The translations under genes were made by a program, and so were the position numbers. Shown one piece after another: positions 5,692 through 13,272 of a stretch of 43,744 nucleotides of DNA. Below the pieces are notes generated by a model that saw only the letters and a list, made by a program, of their open reading frames with translations, had not been told where the DNA came from and ran no database searches. The stretch is taken from positions 1-43,744 of IMG/VR virus record IMGVR_UViG_3300027848_000043, one strand, 5' to 3'. The DNA is from a virus. Within the stretch, counting starts at the first letter, position 1. Every line of letters begins with the position of its first letter.

Positions 5692-5713
5692 CCCTGCCTC
5701 ACGCGAGGCAGGG
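5692..5713 (-). repeat. intergenic hairpin family B, copy 4
   Basis: CCCTGCCTC / GAGGCAGGG with loop ACGC, preceded by GAAAGAT as in copy 1. It sits between the 5727-6146 and 5337-5648 genes. Confidence 0.75.
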
Positions 5714-5726
5714 CGATGTGTTGAGA

Positions 5727-6146
5727 TCACGAAATCATGTCATGGTAGACGCGAGCGTAGTCTGTGTGGTCGATTGCGGATCGAACGATATTGATTGCTT
5801 CCTGATGCGACAACGTGTGCGTTTCAGACCGGTCAGCGAACAAGACACATGCCACCAACGTTGCGTGCTTTCCGTTAACTTCCCAGTCGATCCCGACTGA
5901 CATTCCGTTGGACACGTAGCTTGATCTTGTCGTTCCTTGCTCAACTTGCAGGTGCTTCACAAATCGCTCCGCACACTGGAAACCACGAGTCCTTGCCACG
6001 ATGTCAGCCAGTGGAGGCTCAACGATCTTACCGTCGTGATAGAGCCGTCCGTCCTTCTCTGTGACTCCTTCGCTGATCATTCGTGCCGCGACGTCCCACT
6101 GTTCCGGGCTGTTCACTGCACTGTTTGCTGCGTCGATGTTGTTCAT
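5727..6146 (-). CDS. hypothetical protein, 139 aa
   Basis: The 139-residue protein starts MNNIDAANSAVNSPEQWDV. It includes DGRLYHDGKIVEPPLADIVAR, a GIDWEVNGKHATLVACVLF beta-type segment and a C-terminal helix (LSHQEAINIVRSAIDH). GAGGACAGAAAA precedes the ATG, close to the leader of the 4907 gene. The gene is the first clear ORF after the 6147-6568 noncoding stretch, so it probably heads the early operon. No family recognised. Confidence 0.7.
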   Translation of the reverse strand: MNNIDAANSAVNSPEQWDVAARMISEGVTEKDGRLYHDGKIVEPPLADIVARTRGFQCAERFVKHLQVEQGTTRSSYVSNGMSVGIDWEVNGKHATLVACVLFADRSETHTLSHQEAINIVRSAIDHTDYARVYHDMIS

Positions 6147-6568
6147 TTTTCTGTCCTCGTTTGGGTGATTGAAGTTCCTACATGTCAATACGTAACTCAG
6201 ACGGTAATGTTACAACAATTCCGGTTGCATTTCGGAAGATTATCGGAAATAGTTTCGGGAGCACGAGAAAGCCAGTGTTTTCGCACGTTCGGCTCGGAAG
6301 TATTTCTCAGGGATGCTCACGAACAAATACCATCATCCTATTTGTTTGTTCGTGAGATCCGGATGTCTGAGTGCTGTGCATGTGTGCAGTACGAGTGCTG
6401 ATTGATACTCGGAGTTGGAGGATGGGTGGGAATTGTAGCCAGCGCTACAACTCGGTGATGCGCACTCATGGCCGTGTCATCATGCCGATAACGGCCTGTA
6501 TCACACTGACTACAGGCATGGTGTGTGTGTAGTCAGTGCGATGACACTGTGTTGTTGTCGATATGATA
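6147..6568. other. noncoding region with several hairpins and a direct repeat
   Basis: No convincing gene is seen here. It holds a 12-bp hairpin (CTCACGAACAAA and complement, 6316-6356), a 7-bp hairpin TTGTAGC/GCTACAA (6433-6450) and an 11-bp hairpin CACTGACTACA/TGTAGTCAGTG (6504-6538). It also holds the first half of a direct repeat CACTCATGG-N2/3-GTGTCA (6463 and 6570). TTGACA hexamers occur nearby on both strands (6583-6588 on -, about 6604 on +) without good -10 partners. The region probably holds the promoter and control sites of the early operon, or part of an origin. Confidence 0.55.
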
Positions 6569-6721
6569 TCACTCATGGTGCGTGTCAACGAGGGAACGCT
6601 CATTGACAGCGAATATGGCCATAAATACAGGGATTTTTGATTGATGGGCGATGAACTGGCATGTGCATCGATCCGGCTCGGCGATCATGTCTGCTTGAGT
6701 TTTTGCCCAGCCCCCTGCCAT
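6569..6721 (-). CDS. possible small ORF, 50 aa
   Basis: A 50-codon frame starts MAGGWAKTQADMIAEP and includes a short hydrophobic stretch (IPVFMAIFAV). It reads as protein-like, but there is no ribosome binding site. Open frame continues about 13 codons further upstream without a usable start codon, which suggests either a remnant or chance. Confidence 0.3.
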   Translation of the reverse strand: MAGGWAKTQADMIAEPDRCTCQFIAHQSKIPVFMAIFAVNERSLVDTHHE

Positions 6722-6837
6722 CGCCGTGGCGAACGCTGCGGGGTTAGCCTTTATCCCCCTCTATCAAATTTTTGATAAAAAGATTCTCAGGACGTCCCCA
6801 AGATCGTGAGAATGCCCTGAGACGCGATCCGATTGTG

Positions 6838-7095
6838 TCACAGGGTTCTTACCACCCTAACGGTGTCCTTGTCCTCAGAGAGCCATCTTACAGAGAATCG
6901 CTTGCCTGTCTTACGGAGATTTGAGGCAATGACTTGTGCTCTTCGTTTTGCTTCTGTCATGTCAGGCTCGTTTTTGATAGTGCATCCTGATCCGATATCG
7001 AGCAAATCCATTCTGATTCGCGTGTTGGAAGGCGGGCCTCCACCTTTACGTGCTTTGAACTTGGTCATGTCTTCCGGCGTTGCTTCTTCGATCAT
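6838..7095 (-). CDS. hypothetical basic protein, 85 aa
   Basis: This small basic protein contains KARKGGGPPSNTRIRMDLLD, a CTIKNEPDM stretch, and a C-terminal half AKRRAQVIASNLRKTGKRFSV followed by RWLSEDKDTVRVVRTL. The balance of basic residues and beta-type ends suggests nucleic-acid binding. TAGGAAACAAAT precedes the ATG. It lies between two noncoding regions and next to the replication protein gene, so a replication or control role is possible. I do not recognise the family. Confidence 0.7.
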   Translation of the reverse strand: MIEEATPEDMTKFKARKGGGPPSNTRIRMDLLDIGSGCTIKNEPDMTEAKRRAQVIASNLRKTGKRFSVRWLSEDKDTVRVVRTL

Positions 7096-7579
7096 ATTTG
7101 TTTCCTACCGTTGCTGGGATTCCGGCATCGGATTTGGTTGAGGACAATGGTTGTTTGGTTGGCGTGTTTTTCTTGCCGTCCGTACAGTATGGATTATGGA
7201 TTGAAATGCAATATGGAAATCGACTGCCGTCAGTTTTTGTCTACAGAGGGGGAACACCAGCGAGATATGGATGGTAAAACTGACCTGAAACAGACCTGAA
7301 GAGAAATACCCAGAAACTATCGGCAATCGGTCTGAGAGACTATACAAAGTATAACCACCCCCCCTATATCCTTCGGATTTCCTTTGTTTCTTACCAAAGT
7401 GATCTTGCCTATCCTGCCCAGCTATCCTAGTCGATTGCCGTTTACCTTGACGTCAATCGGTCGGCAACCGACGGCAATCGAAACGGTATGTAATATGGAA
7501 AAATCATATTCCATATCATCAGACGAATCTTAAAAATCGGCAATCGCTCGATTGCCGCCAAATGCCGTCACGATCACCG
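7096..7579. other. candidate replication origin with iteron-like CGGCAATCG repeats
   Basis: Exact CGGCAATCG (or complement) occurs at 7321, 7432, 7472, 7538 and 7549, with near copies at 7221 and 7462. An AT-rich inverted repeat ATATGGAA/TTCCATAT lies at 7493-7516, and AATATGGAAA recurs near 7210. No convincing gene is present. Clustered 9-bp repeats plus AT-rich DNA beside a primase-helicase gene are what iteron origins look like; the function here is inferred. Confidence 0.5.
7531..7557 (-). terminator. intrinsic terminator after the primase-helicase gene
   Basis: On the - strand the 9-bp stem CGGCAATCG/CGATTGCCG with a 2-nt centre is followed by ATTTTTAA, 23 nt after the stop codon. The stem is built from two of the iteron-like repeats, so the site may serve in both roles. 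Confidence 0.65.
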
Positions 7580-10000
7580 TCAGTCTTCTCCGCCTTTCTT
7601 GGTCTTGATGTACACTACTTTTTCACGACCGCCATTTTGGGGCTTGATACGGCTGATTTTAATGAGTCCCTGGGCTTCGAGGGCGAGGGCGGCGGCGTTG
7701 AATTGGGCGGTGGTGATTTTCTTGTTGTTGCTGCTGAGGACTCTCTGCGTGATTGATTCCTGTGACCGGACGGCGGTGAGGATTTTTGTTTGGGCTTCGG
7801 ACATCTGGCGGTCTTCAACTTCGGAGAGCAGCAGGTTGCAGGAGACTCTCCCGATATGGTTTGACAGCTTGATCGCCCAGTCAATGTCTTCCATTTCCAT
7901 GTGGATTGAGCCCCAGTCGGCGTGGGCGGGGTCTTCGGCGAGTCGGGCGGCTCGATGCGTCATTGCCAGCTTCATTGTGCGTTCGGCGACTCGAACCCAG
8001 ACGGCGGCACGAAGCTCGCCTTCCATGTCCATTTTCTCCCGAATGTCGTCTGAGTGCTTGTCCCAGCGATCCCATGCTTCTGGAGTCATGTACATCATTT
8101 CGGGATTCGGGGTTTTGTTCACGTTGCCTGGGCGCATCGGTTCCCATTCGATCCATCTCTGGACCATCTTGACCAGAAACTCTTTCGGCGGCTGAAGAGG
8201 GCTGATTCGCTTTTTCGGGCGATCCTGGCACACGAAAAATGCCAGCCTGCCGAAGAGCCCCTGATCAACTTGTTTTGCTGTAATCGAGCTGAGAACGAGC
8301 GGGGTGGACATTCCGAGCACTGACAGATGGGGTTGAATGGTTTTGTTTCGGACACCACTAGCGTGGCCAGCGCCGCCGTAATCCTTGTTGGCCTTCGTGT
8401 AGAACTTCAACAGATGCGCTGCAATGTTCTTCAAATGCGGGTTTGATTTTGGATCAATGATTGACTCAAGCATTATGCCGAATTCGTCGCAAAGCCAGAG
8501 CCCGTGCGGTTGGGCATGGATTGCGGCCAGCAATCCGTTCCCGGATTGCATGTCTGACGGGTGGCAGAGATCTTTTCCGACAGATTTGAACAGATTGTAG
8601 ATCGTGTTTTCACAGGCTTCTTTCCCGCAGCCAGTCGTGCCCATCGCGATGTTGTAATCGTTGGTGCGAAGGTCTGTTTGACTGCGAATTCGCCGCCCGA
8701 ACATCGTCTGGCAGAAGGTCAGAGCTGTTGCCATGCCGAAAATTGCCGACGGATATTGCGAAACGACTTGATAGTATTGGTACACGGCCCGGATCATTCC
8801 TGTCTTCGGAACCATCGTCGCCATGAAGTCTTCGTCTGACTCGGGATCGTCGATACCGTCGTCTGCAGGATCGAGAACCCATGCGTCATCGACTACGGGG
8901 ATGCACTCGGAGGCTGGTACCGGGTTCACTTCTATGCGGATTTCCGCGTCAGGCGATGGCTCGCTGGCGACGGCATCCGGAATCGGTTTGACGCGATTCC
9001 GCAGGTTGCCAACGGCTTTGACAGCAGGTGGAACCGTTTCTGCGGGCACCACTGGCGGCGTTGGCACGGCGGGCGCGACGGGTGGCCTGTTTTTAACGGT
9101 GATTTTCGGTTGATTCTTACGCTCCAAAGATTCCTTGGGGCACAGGGCGAACGCTGCTTTGACCGGGTCATCGCCATGCTTCGTTATGCACAGGTACGCG
9201 AACTTGTCGTACGATGAATCAGGTTCCAGCGGGTCGCAGGACGTCGAGAACACTCGCAGCGTGTTCGAATCGCCGAAATTCACGGTAGCGCTGATGCTGC
9301 CTTTCGTTTTGCCCGGCCGCCACCAGTCTTGAGCATTTCCACGGTTGCGGCAGAATTTCCAACCGTCTACCGCAAGGATTGTTTCCCAATCCATTGTCTT
9401 TTCAATGTGGTTTCGGGCCTTCGTCAGCAGTGAATCGCCGGATTGATATCTCGGGTCGATTTTGACGGCCTTCGCGACGGCCTTTTCCTGCGACGACTTC
9501 ATAATCAGGAAGTTTTTGTAGACATTCTCCGGCAGCGCGGCGACTTCGCATTCCCACGGCGAGAGTCCTTCAAGCCATTCGTAATGAACGCCAGATTCGT
9601 GCAATGACGGCGGAATAACTGATTGGGCGACATTGCACCCAAACCTGAATTCAACGCCCATGTGGCCGAATTTCGCCCCTTCGAGTGCGAATTTGTCATC
9701 CCACTTGAACAGGCGATGCACGGACTTCGCGGATTTGTATGTCGGCGTTACCGTGTTTCCGCATTCAGCCATCCAGTCATTGACGAGCTGTTCGCCAAGA
9801 TCGCTGTCGTATTCCAGGTCGATCAAACCCGAATTCGAACCAAGCAGGACGCCGATATTGGATCCGGCCGGCCATGAATTGATGACGCTCGGGTCGTTTG
9901 AACACTTTGACGGCCATTCTTTTCCGAGGATGCTGCCGGGATTCTTCGTTCCCGACAACATTGGGCACAAGAACCAACTCAGCGACGAGAGATCGTTCAT
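7580..10000 (-). CDS. primase-helicase replication protein (Prim-Pol N-terminus, DUF3987-like C-terminus), 806 aa
   Basis: Residues 1-165 fit a bifunctional primase/polymerase domain: NIGVLLGSNSGLIDLEYDS carries the acidic metal-binding residues, KSVHRLF a conserved His, and SVIPPSLHESGVHYEW the typical PPS motif. A Pro-rich linker (about 300-345) leads to a P-loop domain with Walker A-like GTTGCGKE (about 452) and Walker B-like GLWLCDEFG (about 500), resembling the DUF3987 helicase-like family. The C-terminus (about 735-806) looks like a winged helix. It should start and unwind phage replication, probably at the adjacent iteron-like region. A strong promoter (10129-10157) and three leader hairpins precede it; the start codon has GGA nearby. 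It is the largest - strand gene. Confidence 0.85.
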   Translation of the reverse strand: MNDLSSLSWFLCPMLSGTKNPGSILGKEWPSKCSNDPSVINSWPAGSNIGVLLGSNSGLIDLEYDSDLGEQLVNDWMAECGNTVTPTYKSAKSVHRLFKWDDKFALEGAKFGHMGVEFRFGCNVAQSVIPPSLHESGVHYEWLEGLSPWECEVAALPENVYKNFLIMKSSQEKAVAKAVKIDPRYQSGDSLLTKARNHIEKTMDWETILAVDGWKFCRNRGNAQDWWRPGKTKGSISATVNFGDSNTLRVFSTSCDPLEPDSSYDKFAYLCITKHGDDPVKAAFALCPKESLERKNQPKITVKNRPPVAPAVPTPPVVPAETVPPAVKAVGNLRNRVKPIPDAVASEPSPDAEIRIEVNPVPASECIPVVDDAWVLDPADDGIDDPESDEDFMATMVPKTGMIRAVYQYYQVVSQYPSAIFGMATALTFCQTMFGRRIRSQTDLRTNDYNIAMGTTGCGKEACENTIYNLFKSVGKDLCHPSDMQSGNGLLAAIHAQPHGLWLCDEFGIMLESIIDPKSNPHLKNIAAHLLKFYTKANKDYGGAGHASGVRNKTIQPHLSVLGMSTPLVLSSITAKQVDQGLFGRLAFFVCQDRPKKRISPLQPPKEFLVKMVQRWIEWEPMRPGNVNKTPNPEMMYMTPEAWDRWDKHSDDIREKMDMEGELRAAVWVRVAERTMKLAMTHRAARLAEDPAHADWGSIHMEMEDIDWAIKLSNHIGRVSCNLLLSEVEDRQMSEAQTKILTAVRSQESITQRVLSSNNKKITTAQFNAAALALEAQGLIKISRIKPQNGGREKVVYIKTKKGGED

Positions 10001-10018
10001 CCATCAATCCATGAAAAT

Positions 10019-10079
10019 CCCGCCGGCAACGTGATAGAAGGCACGTCACCGGCGGGCAAAGATCAGCCGGGGGGCTGAT
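10019..10079 (-). promoter_or_regulatory. structured leader of the primase-helicase gene
   Basis: The 5' leader holds hairpin ATCAGCC/GGCTGAT (10062-10079) and a nested hairpin with stems CCCGCCGG/CCGGCGGG and ACGTG/CACGT (10019-10056). The latter is followed by ATTTTC and ends some 18 nt before the start codon. The position suggests attenuation or control of ribosome access. Confidence 0.55.
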
Positions 10080-10128
10080 GATAGTGAATTGTATGCGAGC
10101 TATGCTTCTATACAAACTCGCGGGCCAA

Positions 10129-10157
10129 ACGTTACGTAATTTTTTCGGAAGTGTCAA
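10129..10157 (-). promoter_or_regulatory. sigma70-type promoter of the primase-helicase gene
   Basis: On the - strand TTGACA and TAACGT are 17 bp apart. The 32-bp stretch containing them is repeated exactly at 11179-11210. Transcription would start near 10122 and give a leader of about 120 nt. Confidence 0.75.
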
Positions 10158-10200
10158 CCAGACAGTGGGCACAGGAACCAACCGAGCGATGAAATGTCGT

Positions 10201-11064
10201 TCATTTTCGCACGTCGTTTTCATAGCCAGTAGGCACGGTCACAAGTTCTTTCTTGCCGACAATCGAACCCTTAACTGCGACAAGTTTTGGGATCTCGCCA
10301 CCCTTGCCAGTCCATCGGATTGCGAAGTGCGGCCTGCGGAAGTGTGGTGAGCGTTCGATCTCTTCACCTATCGTGAACCCATAGACTCCGCGATTGCGAG
10401 CTCTGGCAATTCGTTCTTCAATTGGTGTTGTTTTATCTTCGTCGGCTTTTAGAAGCACAGGCTTAATGTAATCAGGATCAGCGGCCAGCATCATCACGCC
10501 AAGGGCGATGCGGATAAATGGCTTTGCTATATCTACGATTGCTTCATCACTTATTTGAGATTGAACATCACTGACACGCATACCCAACGGCACGGCTAAT
10601 GTGAATCCCTCGTTGTCACCTTGACCAAAAACCACCATTGAAGGAATGTTTTCAACATGTAAAATTCGTGAACATCCTAGGCTTTCCATCTCCTTCATTG
10701 TTTCGCTGTTAAACACAGAAAGAATGAAAAAGTCAAATCCTCTATTGTTTTTATCAAGAGGTAGTTTTATGCAGATTGATCCGAGACTATGGATAATTGA
10801 TCGTGGTATTGTCTCTGGAACAATTGAAAGCGAGGTTCGAATAAGCGCCTCGACAACTTTTGGATAAACATTAAAGAAAGGCATCTCGGCTTCTATTAGT
10901 TTTTTTTCTAAAAAGCAGGTTAATGCCTCTTTCTTTTCGTTCTTCTTTCTTAGATGAAGAATGATTTCATCATATGAAATCTTTTTCTTAAATATTTTTT
11001 CAACACTCTTTCTTATTGCCTTAATTTTCAGCGGCGTATGGTCTAAAAACTGAATTTTTTTCAT
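10201..11064 (-). CDS. AT-rich hypothetical protein, 287 aa
   Basis: The N-terminal two thirds are Lys/Ile-rich and use AT-rich codons unlike neighbouring genes. The C-terminal 65 residues (RARNRGVYGFTIGEE, then SPHFRRPHFAIRWTGKG and VAVKGSIVGK) have ordinary composition and resemble a small domain I have seen at the C-terminus of planctomycete proteins; that link is from memory. The inner ATG at 11064 has GGAG upstream, whereas the outer starts overlap the leader terminator. The gene has its own copy of the primase promoter, so it is probably expressed with replication genes. The composition suggests recent acquisition or a fusion. Function unknown. Confidence 0.75.
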   Translation of the reverse strand: MKKIQFLDHTPLKIKAIRKSVEKIFKKKISYDEIILHLRKKNEKKEALTCFLEKKLIEAEMPFFNVYPKVVEALIRTSLSIVPETIPRSIIHSLGSICIKLPLDKNNRGFDFFILSVFNSETMKEMESLGCSRILHVENIPSMVVFGQGDNEGFTLAVPLGMRVSDVQSQISDEAIVDIAKPFIRIALGVMMLAADPDYIKPVLLKADEDKTTPIEERIARARNRGVYGFTIGEEIERSPHFRRPHFAIRWTGKGGEIPKLVAVKGSIVGKKELVTVPTGYENDVRK

Positions 11065-11080
11065 CTTTGAAAACTCCATG

Positions 11081-11120
11081 AAAAAACCCACGTCCACCGG
11101 TAGAGCGTTGGAGTGGGTTT
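11081..11120 (-). terminator. attenuator-like terminator in the leader of the AT-rich gene
   Basis: AAACCCAC at 11113-11120 (read on the - strand) pairs with GTGGGTTT at 11084-11091, extended by an inner TCCA/TGGA stem, and is followed by a T6 run. It lies between the promoter at 11182-11210 and the start codon at 11064, so read-through must be permitted for expression. Confidence 0.65.
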
Positions 11121-11181
11121 CTCAGTGCGGAATTACCCGCAAAGACTTTGAATCGATTCTTGTACAACCGATTGAACCCAA

Positions 11182-11210
11182 ACGTTACGTAATTTTTTCG
11201 GAAGTGTCAA
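11182..11210 (-). promoter_or_regulatory. sigma70-type promoter of the AT-rich gene
   Basis: TTGACA-N17-TAACGT, identical with the promoter at 10129-10157 across 32 bp. The -35 box overlaps the stop codon of the 11207-11596 gene. Confidence 0.75.
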
Positions 11211-11596
11211 CTAAACATTGGACCATGAGTCCATTCAGTCAACTGAAGGTCGAGGTATTCAGATCCCAGAATCTGCGCAATCTTTGCTTTATACTTATCT
11301 GACTTGAAGAGATCTCGCCATTGATCCAATGAGCACGGCAAAACATAATACACGTCGAGTTTTGCACCGGGAAACGCATACGGACAGCCAACAATATCAA
11401 TTTCCATATAATCACCAGGATAACACGCAATGAAGCCTGAAGAAAAACAATCATCATCCGGGTCTTCGTGTATGTGTTTCAAAACAGCTTGTGCGATCAC
11501 GGGGCGAATGTCTGCGACTTTACCACCTTCCCTAATCCATATTACGGCAAGATCTCTGATGGGCGTTTGGGATACAATTTGGTAATAAAATGCCAT
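11207..11596 (-). CDS. hypothetical acidic protein, 129 aa
   Basis: The protein begins MAFYYQIVSQTPIRDLAVIW. It has a central acidic segment (KHIHEDPDDDCFSSG) and an aromatic-rich C-terminal half (FPGAKLDVYYVLPCSLDQWRDLF). A GAAAGAAG stretch precedes the ATG but the Shine-Dalgarno match is weak. It is downstream of the serine recombinase gene by about 50 nt and probably shares its transcript. No family recognised. Confidence 0.65.
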   Translation of the reverse strand: MAFYYQIVSQTPIRDLAVIWIREGGKVADIRPVIAQAVLKHIHEDPDDDCFSSGFIACYPGDYMEIDIVGCPYAFPGAKLDVYYVLPCSLDQWRDLFKSDKYKAKIAQILGSEYLDLQLTEWTHGPMFS

Positions 11597-11644
11597 TTGG
11601 GGACTTCTTTCTTGAAACAGGATTTGGAAAACTGACTTTCAGGC

Positions 11645-12352
11645 TTATTCTTTTGCGAGCATGTTTTTGACAGATTGCGGCGAGAGGATCTTGCCGCGGA
11701 TCGGGCCGATGTAGTTTGCGATATCACGCAAAGAGAGGTTGTTTTTTCGCATTGACTTCGCGTGTATAATGGCGTCGAGTTCCTCTTGGCACGGGATCGT
11801 TAGCGAGTCGTCATTCGGGTCAACCATTTGCCCAAACGGGAGCGTGGCCGCGCTGGTCATTCGCTGGCCGTTCTTCTGGCGGTCTTTCATTGCGAGGCTC
11901 GTTCGACTTGCTGTGCGAAGAGGCTCAAGCGACGCTGCTGCCAAAAGTATCGTGAACATGAAATGGCCTTCGGGCGACGAGATGTCGAGAGTGCAGCCAC
12001 CAAGATCGCAGAAATGCAGGATGATGCCGTTCTTCCTGAAATGGTCCGTACTCAGCAGTCCATCGCTGGTATCCCTGAACGCGCGGTCCAGTTTTGAGCA
12101 AAGGACGTGCGTGCCACGAGGCAGGAACTTGAGACGCGATCCGCCTTCTCGCTCAAACAGCGGAGTATGCCGAGCTGACGTCTCGGGGTCTTTGATCGTC
12201 TCTGTAACAACGAGCCCCTTCATCATGGCGTAACGATTACAGACATCGAGCTGCAGGATGATGGAATCAGCGTCTTCATTTGCGGCGACTCGTTCTGCGT
12301 CCCCCTCTTTCGAAGGGCGAGGCGAGAATCGTGTGTAGAGGATTGCGTTCAT
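11645..12352 (-). CDS. serine recombinase (resolvase/invertase type), 235 aa
   Basis: The N-terminal catalytic domain is clear. The nucleophile Ser10 lies in LYTRFSPRPS, the SIILQLDVCNRY helix follows, then LDRAFRDTSDG (the conserved Leu-Asp/Ser-Arg-x-x-Arg stretch) and SSPEGHFMFTILLAAASLE. The usual Glu-Arg after Ala-Ala is changed. A short C-terminal helix-turn-helix (LSLRDIANYIG...SPQSVKNMLAKE) gives resolvase/invertase length rather than the large integrase form. Such enzymes cut and rejoin DNA through a phosphoserine link and here probably integrate, excise or resolve the phage genome. The inner ATG is chosen because the outer one at 12385 would precede the predicted transcription start of TTGACG-N17-TACCGT. 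Confidence 0.88.
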   Translation of the reverse strand: MNAILYTRFSPRPSKEGDAERVAANEDADSIILQLDVCNRYAMMKGLVVTETIKDPETSARHTPLFEREGGSRLKFLPRGTHVLCSKLDRAFRDTSDGLLSTDHFRKNGIILHFCDLGGCTLDISSPEGHFMFTILLAAASLEPLRTASRTSLAMKDRQKNGQRMTSAATLPFGQMVDPNDDSLTIPCQEELDAIIHAKSMRKNNLSLRDIANYIGPIRGKILSPQSVKNMLAKE

Positions 12353-12374
12353 TGTTTGTTCTTTCTTAAAAGAC

Positions 12375-12419
12375 TTGACAGCCATACGGTAACCTGATAC
12401 AAGTGTGGCGTCAAGTGTG
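12375..12419. promoter_or_regulatory. overlapping divergent promoters with direct-repeat operator
   Basis: On + TTGACA (12375) and TACAAG (12398) are 17 bp apart; on - TTGACG (12409-12414) and TACCGT (12386-12391) are 17 bp apart, so the two promoters interlock. CAAGTGTG is repeated at 12400 and 12412, covering one -10 and the opposing -35. The arrangement is typical of a genetic switch between the recombinase and the ribbon-helix-helix operon. Confidence 0.65.
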
Positions 12420-12445
12420 TTCCTTTTGTATTGGAGATTTAAGAA

Positions 12446-12598
12446 ATGAAAAAACCAGACGGGTTAATGAAGAGTCAGACATTGCGAGTCCGGATGACAA
12501 AAAACGACGTCAAGGCGGTTGAAAAACTCGCCAAAAAAGCAAACGCTGAATCGATCTCAGACTGGGTTCGGCAGCAGTTGTTGGGGGCGATAAAGTGA
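12446..12598 (+). CDS. ribbon-helix-helix DNA-binding protein, 50 aa
   Basis: The peptide has the Arc/CopG layout: a short beta strand (TLRVRMT), a first helix (KNDVKAVEKLAKKA) and a second helix (SISDWVRQQLLG). These proteins dimerise, insert the strand pair in the major groove and often repress their own promoter at short direct or inverted repeats. GGAG precedes the ATG. It is the first gene of the + operon and faces the serine recombinase; the CAAGTGTG repeats between them are its likely operator. The next gene overlaps its stop by GTGA. Confidence 0.8.
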   Translation: MKKPDGLMKSQTLRVRMTKNDVKAVEKLAKKANAESISDWVRQQLLGAIK

Positions 12599-13272
12599 CG
12601 GACGACGATGAACCAGTCGCTCCAGGGTTGTCGTATGGAAAGATGCGGTATGACCGCCGGACACCTGACCAGGTGGCCAGGTACAACAAAAACAAGAACG
12701 ACAAGAAAAAGGAGGATCGCAGGGTGGCAGCAGGTATCCGAAAAGAAGCCAGCGAACTGGACGACAGCGACACACACAGTGATGTTAGCGATGAAGAACA
12801 TGCCAGAAAATCGGCTAATCTTGGCAAGGGTAAAATGGCCGATAAGGACTTCGACGTCCAGCTTCGGATACTGGAGAAGCGAACTCGCGGAAATCCGACA
12901 GACGCGGACGGCGACATCGACTTCGCGTACCGGAACATGGCTTTGCCGAATGTGACTCCGTTGATGGCATCATCAATGGCCGCATGGTCGTGGTACCTTT
13001 ATTCCAGGACCGAGCCGAATAAGTTCCTCGAAATCTGCGCCAAGCGTGAAGACGCCAAAGCTAAGCTGGCCGGGGCGATCACAAGCCAGCGGATGGCTGA
13101 TGATCGCCGCGCGCAGTTCGAGGTTATCGAACGGCTGGAGAAGTCGTTGACACAGGATGTGACAGCGATCGTGAAAGAACTGATGGAAAAATATCCACTT
13201 GATGTTCTGACCGAGTGCAGAAAACACCAGGTCGAGTGGGATAAATTTCTGGCACAGGAAAAGACACCATGA
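12595..13272 (+). CDS. hypothetical charged protein, 225 aa
   Basis: The start is GTG, overlapping the previous stop (GTGA). Residues 1-80 are highly charged and likely disordered (KNKNDKKKEDRR and acidic runs). Residues about 85-225 look folded and helical (FDVQLRILEKRTRG, SSMAAWSWYLYSR, then long charged helices). The position upstream of the large terminase makes a small terminase subunit possible, but the gene is 2.5 kb away and I see no diagnostic motif. The next gene overlaps its end by ATGA. Confidence 0.75.
   Translation: MTDDDEPVAPGLSYGKMRYDRRTPDQVARYNKNKNDKKKEDRRVAAGIRKEASELDDSDTHSDVSDEEHARKSANLGKGKMADKDFDVQLRILEKRTRGNPTDADGDIDFAYRNMALPNVTPLMASSMAAWSWYLYSRTEPNKFLEICAKREDAKAKLAGAITSQRMADDRRAQFEVIERLEKSLTQDVTAIVKELMEKYPLDVLTECRKHQVEWDKFLAQEKTP

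Noticed and set aside
7105-7347. 80-codon - strand frame in the iteron region
   Set aside because: It begins at TTG without a ribosome binding site, has odd composition, and overlaps repeats better explained as an origin or control region.
7599-8195. 198-codon + strand frame over the primase-helicase 3' end
   Set aside because: Antisense to a gene with clear domain structure; no ribosome binding site.
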